From positions 31,355 to 95,354 of the forward strand of contig DLKK01000084.1 of assembly GCA_002478955.1 (NCBI GenBank): a stretch of DNA of 64,000 nt, read 5' to 3'. Numbering within the stretch: the first letter of the stretch is position 1; each line of letters opens with the position of its first letter. Origin of the DNA: Treponema sp. UBA7590 (GTDB lineage Bacteria; Spirochaetota; Spirochaetia; Treponematales; Treponemataceae). Below, one piece after another: positions 26,620-34,904 of this stretch. The notes below the pieces were generated by a model. The model worked only from the letters and a program-made list of their open reading frames with translations, searched no databases and had not been told where the DNA came from. A program made the position numbers and the translations under genes.

Positions 26620-27552
26620 TTACTTTAGTCCGATTCCCGCCGCAACCAATTTTTTGTCAAGTTTGCGGTAATACTTTTTGTAAAGCCACGGATGCAAGCC
26701 GGAATAATCTTTTCCGATTTCCGGGGAAACAATGATTTCGTCCTCGGCAGTTTTTTCTATATGATATGAACCGTTGATTTTCCAGCCGTTTAAAATACCA
26801 ATGCTGATTGCGCTTGTCGGGCAATTGAATGAGCAGCATGTGCACATTGTGCAGTTATGACCAAACTCAAATTTCTTTCCATTAAATGAAATATTATTCA
26901 ATGGACAGTTTTTTACGCACTTTTGGCATTTTACACATTTTTTCATGTCAACTTTTAAAGAAAATGGCGCAGAAAGAGGATAATAAATCCATTCAACACG
27001 GACAAGCGGAACCCAAAATCTTAAAAAAGGATTTATATGAACCTTATCCACTTTACCCTGCTGAATTTCATTGCACGAAAGTTTTGCGTAGGCTTTTGCA
27101 TACAGCCACTCACGTTTTACCATTTCCGGTGTGTGCCTAAAAATCATATTGTAAGGCATAACATAATGGCGGTCAGAAACAAACTCAAAGCCTTTTTTTT
27201 CCATCTTTGAAATAAGCCGCTGCGAAGAAAATTCATTTATATACAAACCTTCTCCACTCGTTTTAAAAACAAACGCTTTTTTTGAATTTTCCAGTTTTGG
27301 CAAAAGATTTATAAAATCATCAAATGGTTTTGGAATATTAAAACCGTAAACAGGATGCCCAAATCCAATCAAATCGAATTCATTCGGATTCGGAAAAGGC
27401 ACATATTCAAACCTGGAAGAATCCTCTCCGATTTTTTTCATTTTTACGTCATAAATTGTAGTTTCATATTCTGAAAGATTTTTTTTGTATAAATCCGCAA
27501 CCAGACGAGTATTTCCTGTTCCGCTAAAAACGTAAATTACAGCTTTTTTCAT
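26620..27552 (-). CDS. EFR1-type flavodoxin-ferredoxin fusion protein
   Basis: The 310-residue protein has an N-terminal flavodoxin-like domain with the FMN phosphate loop FSGTGNTRLVA, and a C-terminal pair of 4Fe-4S clusters: CVKCQKCVKNCP (about 214) and CTMCTCCSFNCP (about 237). This is the layout of EFR1-family ferrodoxins, which are thought to shuttle electrons in anaerobes; the partner is unknown. It starts 9 bp after the epimerase gene, without a Shine-Dalgarno of its own, so it is probably translated from the rlmB-epimerase-EFR1 transcript. Confidence 0.88.
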   Translation of the reverse strand: MKKAVIYVFSGTGNTRLVADLYKKNLSEYETTIYDVKMKKIGEDSSRFEYVPFPNPNEFDLIGFGHPVYGFNIPKPFDDFINLLPKLENSKKAFVFKTSGEGLYINEFSSQRLISKMEKKGFEFVSDRHYVMPYNMIFRHTPEMVKREWLYAKAYAKLSCNEIQQGKVDKVHINPFLRFWVPLVRVEWIYYPLSAPFSLKVDMKKCVKCQKCVKNCPLNNISFNGKKFEFGHNCTMCTCCSFNCPTSAISIGILNGWKINGSYHIEKTAEDEIIVSPEIGKDYSGLHPWLYKKYYRKLDKKLVAAGIGLK

Positions 27553-27561
27553 ATTGCAAAA

Positions 27562-29157
27562 CTAAAGCTTTTCCACAGGTACAATCATATCATCATCTTC
27601 ATGCTCATCATAAGGATAAACATTGTTTTCCTCTGACTTTGAATGAGTGTCATACCAGACCTGGGCGTAAAACGGAATATGAGCAGAAAGTTTATCAAAA
27701 GACCATTTCGGAAGCGCCTCGCAACATTCAGGGCACCAAAAACCAGCCTTTAAAATTGTAAACGGTTTGTTTTCAAAAACATGACCGTTATGGCATTTCC
27801 AAGTGATTTTTTTGTACAGATTTCCCCTTTCCATTGAAGAAGAAACAACCTCTCCTCCACGGAATTTTGCCGCAGCCTTTAAATCTTCCAAATCAATTTC
27901 CGAATCTGGCTTTGACTCATCATAACCATGGTCAAGCTTGAATTTTTCAGCTTTGGATTCATCCTTCAATTCGCCATAATCAACAGTGCCTTCTGGCGAT
28001 TGTCCTTTTGCAAACACAGGAAATTCTTTCCACGTTTTTGGTTCTGAGCCAAACGCTTCTTTTCCGCAAAAAAATGCATCAATTCTGCCTTTTTTACCAA
28101 GACGAATCCAGTTCATCGGTGAATTGCTGTTTTTCAGAAGGCGCTCAATCGCCAGTTTTCTGATAAGAACAGAAGGAACTATGCGGCCAAACCAGTAATA
28201 CCAAAGTTCTTTCCTCATTCTTTTCCAATAATCTGCGCTGCTTTCTGTTCGGTAATCAAGCCATTCATCCAAAATATGGCTATCTGTATACCAGACGCCA
28301 TGAAAATTGCGTGGAATATTCCAGTATGGCTCAAAGAATTTTTCTGCGCCTGCGCCCATCAGAGCAAAACCGGAATTAAAAGTTTCATATCCAGTTTCCC
28401 GACAAGCCGCGCCGCCTCCAATATTGTAATCATTTTTCCAAAATCCGTTCAGTTTTCCGTCCAAGTCGCGTTCAACAAGATTTTGAATGCACAAACCCGA
28501 ATCGCGGTCTGTAATCCATTCAAGTGGCGCATTCCAGCAAGTATGGAACATAAGCCCATCATTCATATTGTTTGCCAAAAAATATTTGTGGTAAACCGCT
28601 GTCTGCCGCAAAACAACCCAGTTCGGCAAATCACTTTCCAGAACATAACGCTCGCCTTTTATTTTTGCCGCAGAATAATAATCATAAGCAGAAGACATTA
28701 CCGGATCGCCCATTCTAGCCCACATATGCTTATAATTTCTGTTTCCATAAACGGCAACAGTAGAAATATGCACAAGCTTGATTTCTTCAGCGCGCCCACT
28801 GTTCATAATCGCATCAACAATATTTTTTGTGCCGCCAAAATTCGTTTTTACAGTATTTTCCGGATTGTGGTCAGCTTTTGGAGGAATAACCGCGCCGCAA
28901 TGAATAACATAATCAGCGCCACTTACAAGCTGCTCAACATCATCGTAATTTCCAAGGTCACCCTTTACAATCGTAATCCGTCCACGACCTTTTCTTAAAA
29001 GCTGCTTAAAAAAAGCCCTGTAATGTCTTACATGGTTATATACAAAAAGTCTTAACTCAAAATTCTTTTCCGAAGCAAGCAAATGGGCCACAACCTCGCC
29101 ACCCATTGCTCCATCTGCACCAGTAACAGCAACTACAATTTTTTTATTTTCATTCAT
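27562..29157 (-). CDS. NAD-dependent epimerase/dehydratase (extended SDR) with C-terminal zinc-ribbon-like tail
   Basis: The 531-residue protein begins with an extended-SDR Rossmann domain: TGADGAMGGEVVAHLL, GADYVIHCGAVIPP and the catalytic YYSAAKIKGERY (YxxxK). The SDR fold normally ends near residue 320-350; here another 180 residues follow. Near the end is WKCHNGHVF...GFWCPECCEAL, a Cys/His plus CxxC pattern like the zinc ribbons that bind nucleic acid or structure a tail, then a very acidic C-terminus. The substrate is unknown. It starts 3 bp after the rlmB stop and is followed by EFR1. Confidence 0.82.
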   Translation of the reverse strand: MNENKKIVVAVTGADGAMGGEVVAHLLASEKNFELRLFVYNHVRHYRAFFKQLLRKGRGRITIVKGDLGNYDDVEQLVSGADYVIHCGAVIPPKADHNPENTVKTNFGGTKNIVDAIMNSGRAEEIKLVHISTVAVYGNRNYKHMWARMGDPVMSSAYDYYSAAKIKGERYVLESDLPNWVVLRQTAVYHKYFLANNMNDGLMFHTCWNAPLEWITDRDSGLCIQNLVERDLDGKLNGFWKNDYNIGGGAACRETGYETFNSGFALMGAGAEKFFEPYWNIPRNFHGVWYTDSHILDEWLDYRTESSADYWKRMRKELWYYWFGRIVPSVLIRKLAIERLLKNSNSPMNWIRLGKKGRIDAFFCGKEAFGSEPKTWKEFPVFAKGQSPEGTVDYGELKDESKAEKFKLDHGYDESKPDSEIDLEDLKAAAKFRGGEVVSSSMERGNLYKKITWKCHNGHVFENKPFTILKAGFWCPECCEALPKWSFDKLSAHIPFYAQVWYDTHSKSEENNVYPYDEHEDDDMIVPVEKL

Positions 29158-29160
29158 ATT

Positions 29161-29961
29161 TTAATTATTACTCTGTCTGTAGTTTTCGTAAAGCAAAACT
29201 CCGGCTGCCACAGAAACATTCAAGCTGTCAATTTTTCCGCAAGTCGGAATAGAAACAATCGTATCACATTCGGATTCAAGAAGACGCGCAATCCCCGAAC
29301 CTTCGCTTCCCATGACAATCACAGAACGAGGCGAAAAGTTTAATTTTGTAACATTTTCTCCGCCTGCATCCGCACCATAAGACCAGAAACCATTTTCTTT
29401 TAACTTTTGAACCGTTCTGACAAGATTATTTACAACAGCAACAGGAACCCATGCAACAGAACCAGCCGAACTGCGGGCAATAACCTCGTTTGAATCAACA
29501 TCTTTTATTCCGCGACGCTCCGGCACAACTACAAGGCTTGCACCAAACTGGTCGCAACTTCTTATTATCGCGCCTACGTTATGAGGATCTGTAATTGAAT
29601 CCAAGACAACAACAACCTGTCTCTCATCTTCCGGTTTTGCCTTTGCCGCGTTCAACCATTCATCAAAATCAACAAGATTTGCAGACTTCGCGTTTTCCCC
29701 GCTGACACAAAGAACAATACCGCGGTGTTCCCGGCTCGTTTCCGGCAAACTTTGAACCATGCGGTCAAGATCTCGCTCATCCCCCTGCGAACAAGGAATT
29801 CCAGCCTCTTTTGCCGCCACAAGAATCTTTTTTACGCGCGGCCCAATCTTGCTGTAGACAATGCGCATTCCACCGCCCGCAGAATTTTTTCCAGAAGCTT
29901 CCTTTGCCTTCAGAACGCGCTCTTCTATCGCATGAAAACCAGTAATAATTTTTTCAGACAT
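29161..29961 (-). CDS. rlmB: 23S rRNA 2'-O-methyltransferase, TrmH/SpoU family (RlmB-like)
   Basis: The 266-residue SPOUT methyltransferase has the three family motifs: NVGAIIRSCDQFGAS (motif 1), VIVMGSEGSGIARLL (motif 2) and IPTCGKIDSLNVSVAAGVLLYE (motif 3, near the C-terminus). The N-terminal GFHAIEERV region is the substrate-binding L30e-like domain of RlmB-type enzymes, which methylate a 23S rRNA guanosine ribose. The precise RNA target is inferred from family resemblance only. It is first in a minus-strand operon with the epimerase (3 bp) and EFR1 genes. Confidence 0.88.
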   Translation of the reverse strand: MSEKIITGFHAIEERVLKAKEASGKNSAGGGMRIVYSKIGPRVKKILVAAKEAGIPCSQGDERDLDRMVQSLPETSREHRGIVLCVSGENAKSANLVDFDEWLNAAKAKPEDERQVVVVLDSITDPHNVGAIIRSCDQFGASLVVVPERRGIKDVDSNEVIARSSAGSVAWVPVAVVNNLVRTVQKLKENGFWSYGADAGGENVTKLNFSPRSVIVMGSEGSGIARLLESECDTIVSIPTCGKIDSLNVSVAAGVLLYENYRQSNN

Positions 29962-29988
29962 TTATTCAATTCACCAAAAATGCCGCTA

Positions 29989-30480
29989 TTATTTACCGCA
30001 ACATTTTTTATATTTCTTGCCGCTTCCACAAGGACACGGATCGTTTCTACCGATTTTTGCCCCATCACGTTTTACAGTTTCTGTAATAATATTTCCGGCA
30101 ACATATTTCCATTCGCCATTAATTTTCTTAAAGCCTGCAATTTCATGATGATGTTCAACAAGATGCTTCATCGTGTAATCAGCAATGAATTCAACAACGC
30201 CCTCGTCGCCTTTTTCTTCTGTTCTAAGAATATGCAAACCCTGCCAGATTGACTGTCGGCTCCAATCTTCTGTAGCCTGTTTATCAATATCAGCAATTCC
30301 TTCGCCTTCCTCGCAAGAATCTACAATAAAATCAATTTCATGTGTTACATAAGCCGAATATCGCGCTCTCATCAACGCTTCCGGAGTAGCAGCTTTTACA
30401 GTTCCTTTAATAATTGGTTCACAGCATTCACTGTATTTTTTTCCCGAACCACAAGGGCAATTTTCAATTTTTTCACTCAT
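29989..30480 (-). CDS. YchJ-family protein with two SEC-C motifs
   Basis: The 163-residue protein has a SEC-C zinc motif at each end: [13 protein letters not shown] at the N-terminus and [13 protein letters not shown] at the C-terminus. Between them is the YchJ/NTF2-like middle domain ([21 protein letters not shown], then WQGLHIL and VVEFIADY). The SEC-C motif binds zinc, as in the SecA tail; the function of YchJ proteins is not established. There is no proper Shine-Dalgarno; a -10-like hexamer ends 6 nt before the ATG. Confidence 0.88.
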   Translation of the reverse strand: MSEKIENCPCGSGKKYSECCEPIIKGTVKAATPEALMRARYSAYVTHEIDFIVDSCEEGEGIADIDKQATEDWSRQSIWQGLHILRTEEKGDEGVVEFIADYTMKHLVEHHHEIAGFKKINGEWKYVAGNIITETVKRDGAKIGRNDPCPCGSGKKYKKCCGK

Positions 30481-30486
30481 AACCTA

Positions 30487-30492
30487 AATATA
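30487..30492 (-). promoter_or_regulatory. -10 hexamer of the YchJ-like gene, leaderless arrangement
   Basis: On the minus strand TATATT ends exactly 6 nt before the ATG at 30480. The TAGG between them is too close to the start codon to act as a Shine-Dalgarno. Confidence 0.5.
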
Positions 30493-30517
30493 CCAAAAAC
30501 CTTCATTGTAAGCAATT

Positions 30518-30555
30518 ATCGGGCGTTCCCGTCACAAACTCACGTTCGCGCCGAT
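30518..30555. repeat. Short GC-rich imperfect inverted repeat
   Basis: ATCGGGCG and CGCGCCGAT form imperfect arms around a GTTCCCGTCAC...CACGTTCG core. It is more GC-rich than its surroundings and lies just past the stop of the GH18 gene, so it may act as that gene's terminator or be a degraded intergenic repeat. Confidence 0.4.
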
Positions 30556-30559
30556 TAAC

Positions 30560-31600
30560 TCATTTATTCTCCGCATCATTTTCTTCAATTTTAAGCCATT
30601 GCCAGATATTTTTATCTTCTTGCCCGATTCGCCAGAATGCAATCTTGTTCACCGAATATTCTTTATAAAGTCTCATTTTTGCAACTGTTGAATAAGCGTC
30701 CTCAAACCAGAAATTCGCCTTGACTTTCATTGTTACTTCAACATTCGGAATGTCGTTTACGTAAGTTACACGTCCAGCCTTATATTCATCAATAATTCTG
30801 TTTACGCCTTCAAAATACCATGCCTGAGCAGGCTTTTCATTTGCCCAGCTTCTTCCGTAAAAAGGCAGCCCAATAACAAGCTTTTCCTGCGGAATAACTG
30901 TCACCGCATAGTCAGCAATTTTTTCGCACCAGTTCATGGACGCAATCGGCCCCGGCTGGCTGGTTGACCAGTGTTCATCGTAGGCCATAATCATTACCCT
31001 GTCTGCCAATGCCGCAATTTTTTCATACGGAAAAGTATCATCGCTAATCGTTTTTACACGAGCAGGAACGCAAACCGTAAACATTTTTTCAGCTTTTTTG
31101 CATTCATTCTTAAGTTTTTCCAAAAAATTCAGGAAATTCTGAACATCTTTTCCCGGAATCAACTCGTAATCAACATTTATTCCGTCAAAAGGCTCTGCGG
31201 CTTCCATAATTTCTTTTATCATTTTGTCCGTAATCTCAAATTTTGGATCAAGAACAAAATGAGTCAGGCTTTTACTGTCGCAAACAAGAACAAGATGAAC
31301 TCTTCCGGGAAAATTCGCAAGTTTGCTTCGGTCTGGAACATTCGCAAGATTTCCGTAACAGTCAACATCCGCGGCAAAAAATCCAACATCAGTAAGTGGC
31401 AAATCGTTATCAAATTCATAAAAACGACTTTGCATTACCCATCCCCAAATTTCCTGCATTTCAACAGGTTCTCCAGAAATCGGTTTTTGCCTATAAGCCG
31501 TTTTTCTTTGATTTTTCGGGTTTTCCAAAGATTTTTTACTTCCTGCAACGACATTAAAAAACACGCAAAAAAACAACAAAATTGAAAAAATTTTCTTCAT
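30560..31600 (-). CDS. Exported GH18-family (chitinase/YaaH-like) protein
   Basis: The 346-residue protein has a signal peptide (MKKIFSILLFFCVFFNVVAG) and a GH18 TIM barrel. The catalytic DxxDxDxE motif appears as DGINVDYE (about 139), with the first Asp changed in register only at the central Asn; the acid Glu is present. Other family marks are VMIMAYDEHW, KLVIGLPFYGRSW and the closing KIAFWRIGQED. It resembles the spore-coat/YaaH-type GH18 proteins, which act on peptidoglycan-like or chitin-like glycans, more than the large secreted chitinases. It is 15 bp downstream of the ModF-like ATPase gene in the same operon. Confidence 0.85.
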   Translation of the reverse strand: MKKIFSILLFFCVFFNVVAGSKKSLENPKNQRKTAYRQKPISGEPVEMQEIWGWVMQSRFYEFDNDLPLTDVGFFAADVDCYGNLANVPDRSKLANFPGRVHLVLVCDSKSLTHFVLDPKFEITDKMIKEIMEAAEPFDGINVDYELIPGKDVQNFLNFLEKLKNECKKAEKMFTVCVPARVKTISDDTFPYEKIAALADRVMIMAYDEHWSTSQPGPIASMNWCEKIADYAVTVIPQEKLVIGLPFYGRSWANEKPAQAWYFEGVNRIIDEYKAGRVTYVNDIPNVEVTMKVKANFWFEDAYSTVAKMRLYKEYSVNKIAFWRIGQEDKNIWQWLKIEENDAENK

Positions 31601-31615
31601 GACGCAAAATCCATC

Positions 31616-33229
31616 TTATTGTTCAAGAATTTTATACATCGGCTCTTCATCAGGATGAAGTTCAAGTACGTGTTTTTCGCATTTTAAGACTTCGCTTGGC
31701 TCATGCGTTACATGCACAAATGTTGTTGTTCCAAGCTCCGCAATAAGTTCAAGCAAATCAAGAGTCTTCTGGCGCATCTGTTCATCAAGTCCGTGACAAG
31801 GCTCATCAAGAATCATTATTGGCGGACATTTTACCGCGCCACGAAGAATAAGAATCGCGCGCTGCTCGCCATAACTTAAATCACCAAAAGATTCCCTGCC
31901 GCGCCCTTCAAATCCTCCAAGTTTCAACCATTCTTCCGCAGCAACTATTTCTACATCGGTCGGAATTTCATACATTCCGATAGAATCATGGAATCCGCTT
32001 ATAATCACATCTCGCAAAGAAGTTCCACCCAACATCCTATATTCAACATGAAGCCTATAAGAAACAATTCCAAGCCTATGTTTTATTTCCCAGATTGTTT
32101 CGCCTGAACCACGTGGCGCACCGAAAATTTTTATATCATTGCAGAAAACCTGCCTATTGTCGCCGGTAATAAGCTCAAGCAATGTAGTTTTTCCAGAACC
32201 ATTCGAGCCGCGGATAAGCCAATGCTCGCCGCGCTTTAAAGTCCAGGTTAAATTGCGCAGAACTTTATGGTCATCCCAGCCGACATTAACATTGTGCATT
32301 TCCACAAGAATATCATTTTCAGGCTGATAATTTTCAACGCCCATGACGATATTCACATCATTGCTGAGTTTTTTTACCGTTGCGGCAAATTTTTCGTAAT
32401 TTGCTTTTCGATTTTTTTCATTTTCCTTGTTTTTTTCTTCTACAATCTTCTCGTAATCTGATTTTTTTCCGCAGAAAGAAATTTTTCCGTCTGTAAATTC
32501 AATCACATTTGTTATTGCGGCAGGAATTTCAACATAACGTTCCATGCTCAAAATAATCCGCGGAAAAGTTGAATCATTTTTATTGTCATTCAATTGCTTG
32601 CCTGCGATTGTGTCAAAAAAATCAAGCAGAATTCCGCGGCTTTCTGCATCAAGTCCGGCAAAAGGATCGCTCAGGAGCAAAAGTTTTTTCCGGGAAACCA
32701 GCGCGCGGGCAAGAAGAGTTCGGCGGATTTCGCCCGTGGACATATATTTTATGCCGCGGTCAAGAATCTTTTCCACGCCGCAAAGTTTTATCTCCGGGTA
32801 AGCGTCCAGTTCACCGCAAAGCGAAGGCGGCTCAGAACCTTTTTTTATTTTTCCAACAACGCCTTCTGCAATAAAAATGCGCCCCGTCCGTCCGTGATCA
32901 ACGCCGCCTTCTATAAATTCACTTTCATCTTCATCACGTTCTTCCTGAATAATCCGTGCAGCTCGCTCCAAGGAAACGGATTCAACAGAATCTTCAAAAA
33001 GATTTGAATAGAGCGGAACTTCTTTTTCATTTTTTGGAAGATTTGGCACAATCTTTGAGCCGAATCCTCCGTCCAAAGCCTGAAGAAAATCTGCTTTTCC
33101 ACCGCCGTTCGGGCCGACAACAAGCCACGCTTCACCAGTTTTCATTTCCCAGCTGAAATCAGGAACAGCTATACCTTTTGAATTTTCAATTCTGCAATTA
33201 TTTATTTTTATAAGAGATTTATTTTCCAT
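31616..33229 (-). CDS. ModF-like protein with two ABC ATPase domains, first domain degenerate
   Basis: The 537-residue soluble protein has two ABC nucleotide-binding domains and no membrane segments, as in ModF (PhrA). The second domain is complete: Walker A GSNGSGKTTL (about 345), signature LSYGEQRAILILRGA, Walker B MILDEPCHGLD and switch His in VHVTHE. The first is altered: Walker A GPNGGGKADF lacks the Ser/Thr, the signature is MSTGEIRRTLLARAL, and Walker B reads LLLLSDP where LLxxDEP is expected. It may therefore hydrolyse ATP only at one site. ModF's role is poorly known; here no molybdate genes are near, and the downstream gene is a GH18 protein. Confidence 0.8.
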   Translation of the reverse strand: MENKSLIKINNCRIENSKGIAVPDFSWEMKTGEAWLVVGPNGGGKADFLQALDGGFGSKIVPNLPKNEKEVPLYSNLFEDSVESVSLERAARIIQEERDEDESEFIEGGVDHGRTGRIFIAEGVVGKIKKGSEPPSLCGELDAYPEIKLCGVEKILDRGIKYMSTGEIRRTLLARALVSRKKLLLLSDPFAGLDAESRGILLDFFDTIAGKQLNDNKNDSTFPRIILSMERYVEIPAAITNVIEFTDGKISFCGKKSDYEKIVEEKNKENEKNRKANYEKFAATVKKLSNDVNIVMGVENYQPENDILVEMHNVNVGWDDHKVLRNLTWTLKRGEHWLIRGSNGSGKTTLLELITGDNRQVFCNDIKIFGAPRGSGETIWEIKHRLGIVSYRLHVEYRMLGGTSLRDVIISGFHDSIGMYEIPTDVEIVAAEEWLKLGGFEGRGRESFGDLSYGEQRAILILRGAVKCPPIMILDEPCHGLDEQMRQKTLDLLELIAELGTTTFVHVTHEPSEVLKCEKHVLELHPDEEPMYKILEQ

Positions 33230-33416
33230 GATAAAAATAGCATATCACATTGCAAAATCTGTTGCACCAAATAACATGAGGAAAAATTCAAGACAAACAT
33301 ATAATATAAAATGCTCAAAAATACCTACACTTTCAGCGGAAAACAAAACTTGGCTATAGTTGCATTTTTTTTATGGAAATTCGTTTTTTTTCTGAAGAAA
33401 TAAATTGAACAAAACA
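33230..33416. other. 187-bp spacer between the ModF-like and PTS_EIIC-like genes
   Basis: It holds the probable modF-like promoter (TATGCT on the minus strand at 33239-33244, 9 nt before the ATG). The 9-mer TATCACATT at 33243-33251 is also found in the operator array at 34761. No open frame or RNA gene is visible. Confidence 0.4.
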
Positions 33417-34544
33417 TCACTCAGGCAATTTCAAGTCGCCATCTTTTATCCAGCCGATTTTTCTAAAAAGCAAAGACAATGCCCAGCAAATCACGCCCGG
33501 AAGAATAAAGCAAACCATCAAAAGTCCGAACCATTCAAAAAAGCCCGGATGAATCGCGAGCGTTTCCTGTGAAATTTGAGAGATTTGTTCCGCCGCCATT
33601 CCGGCTTCCTCAGCCTTGTGGACTGCCCAGTTCACCGCCTGCACGCTTGGATTGAACCAGCCGGTAATAACACCAATCTGCCCAACAAGACCGCAAGTTC
33701 CCATTCCAGAAGAGACCGCCGCGCCATTCATCGTCATTTTAAAAATACACGTTGAAATTGGACCTGTAATTGCACTTGTTAATATTGAGGGAATCCAAAT
33801 TTTCGGGTTTTTCACAATATTCGGCATCTGTAGCATTGAAGTTCCAAGTCCTTGTGAAAGTATTCCGCCCCAACGGTTTTCCTTAAAACTCATCACTGCA
33901 AAACCAATCATCTGCGCGCAACATCCGGCAACAGCTGCACCGCCGGCAAGACCTGTAAGTCCAAGAGCCGCACAAATCGCCGCAGAGGAAATTGGAAGAG
34001 TCAGCGCAACTCCAACTACAACCGACACAAGAATTCCCATAACGAACGGATGAAGCTCCGTTGTAAGCATAATTAATTTTCCGACCCAGCTAGCGGCAAT
34101 TCCAATATATTTTGCACACAGAACCGCAACAAGACATCCTGAAAGAATTGTGACAATCGGTGTAACAAGAATATCAACTTTTGTTTTTTTGCTTACAAGC
34201 ATTCCAATTTCGGCCGCAACAACCGCAATAATCAGAACAGCCAAAGGCCCGCCAGCGCCACCCAAAGTGTTTGCCGCAGCTCCGACCGTAATCAGACTAA
34301 ACAGAACAAGTCCATGAACGCCCATCGCAAAGCCGATTCCAACAGCCATTGCCGCGCCAACAACATGGCCTTCACAGCAAAAAGAACCAGCATCAACCAA
34401 AAACTGAAAAATAGGATTTACGCCGAGCCTAAGAAGCTGTTGCCCCAGCGTACGAATAATAGTTCCAACCAGCAAAGACGCAAAAAGTCCCTGCGCCATT
34501 CCACTCATCGCGTCAATAAAATAACGCTTAACAAACCTGTTCAT
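33417..34544 (-). CDS. PTS_EIIC_2-family membrane permease
   Basis: The 375-residue protein (start MNRFVKRYFIDAMSGMAQG) is almost entirely membrane-embedded with about ten helices, and matches the PTS_EIIC_2 family of putative sugar-specific IIC permeases: GLFASLLVGTIIRTLGQ, GAAMAVGIGFAMG, LPISSAAICAALGLTGLAGGAA and MGTCGLVGQIGV. No IIA, IIB, HPr or sugar enzyme gene is near, so the substrate and the energy source are unknown. The ATG at 34544 is preferred over a TTG 12 nt upstream because GGAG lies 7 nt before it. Confidence 0.8.
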   Translation of the reverse strand: MNRFVKRYFIDAMSGMAQGLFASLLVGTIIRTLGQQLLRLGVNPIFQFLVDAGSFCCEGHVVGAAMAVGIGFAMGVHGLVLFSLITVGAAANTLGGAGGPLAVLIIAVVAAEIGMLVSKKTKVDILVTPIVTILSGCLVAVLCAKYIGIAASWVGKLIMLTTELHPFVMGILVSVVVGVALTLPISSAAICAALGLTGLAGGAAVAGCCAQMIGFAVMSFKENRWGGILSQGLGTSMLQMPNIVKNPKIWIPSILTSAITGPISTCIFKMTMNGAAVSSGMGTCGLVGQIGVITGWFNPSVQAVNWAVHKAEEAGMAAEQISQISQETLAIHPGFFEWFGLLMVCFILPGVICWALSLLFRKIGWIKDGDLKLPE

Positions 34545-34747
34545 AACAAGCTCCAAATAAATTTTTCTATTTACTTGTAAATGTTATTTTCTAGCGCGCC
34601 TTGGCATCATTAGAAAAGCGTGTTCCGTGGAATCTGCCGTTTCATCACAAATGTAAAATTAATTTGAATTTATAGTTTTTTTTGGATTTTAACAAGAAGC
34701 AGAAATGAAAAATGCTTGTCCGCGAAATGTTACAACTATTCACATCC

Positions 34748-34815
34748 TAATGTTATACCCTATCACATTAAGATGTGATAACCCATCACACTTTAATGTT
34801 AATATCTGTCACATT
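34748..34815. promoter_or_regulatory. Array of ATCACA/TGTGAT half-sites upstream of the binding-protein gene
   Basis: TATCACAT (34761-34768) and ATGTGATA (34773-34780) form a perfect 8-bp inverted repeat. TGTGAT (34774-34779) also pairs with ATCACA (34785-34790) across 5 nt, a CRP-like geometry with one extra base. A further TGTCACATT is at 34807-34815 and an ATCACA at 34644. The array is flanked by direct repeats TAATGTTA (34748 and 34794). It lies just upstream of the promoter at 34835. Confidence 0.55.
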
Positions 34816-34834
34816 CCGGCTGATATTATTTTCA

Positions 34835-34862
34835 TTGCAAAAAAACAGAATTTGCCTAAATT
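34835..34862 (+). promoter_or_regulatory. Promoter of the solute-binding protein gene
   Basis: TTGCAA at 34835-34840, a 16-nt spacer and TAAATT at 34857-34862, followed by a leader of about 35 nt with GAGGGG before the ATG at 34905. Confidence 0.45.
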
Positions 34863-34904
34863 TAAAAATATCATTATCTTACTATGTATTTAGAGGGGTT
34901 ACTA

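Larger units (their letters stand above)
34545..34904. other. 360-bp divergent intergenic region
   Basis: No gene is seen. It holds the start region of the minus-strand permease gene, including a 14-bp palindrome (ATTTAC TT GTAAAT at 34569-34582). It also holds an operator array (34748-34815) and the promoter and leader of the binding-protein gene. The rest is AT-rich sequence without a visible motif. Confidence 0.6.

Noticed and set aside
28276..28998. Plus-strand open frame (240 codons) antisense to the epimerase gene.
   Set aside because: Composition and lack of any motif mark it as a shadow of the SDR gene.
30971..31585. Plus-strand open frame (204 codons) antisense to the GH18 gene.
   Set aside because: It looks like a shadow frame, with no motif, no signal and a real gene opposite.
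34569..34582. ATTTAC-TT-GTAAAT palindrome near the start of the PTS_EIIC-like gene as an operator finding.
   Set aside because: It is a 14-bp dyad in AT-rich sequence, likely enough by chance, with no second copy seen in the spacer.
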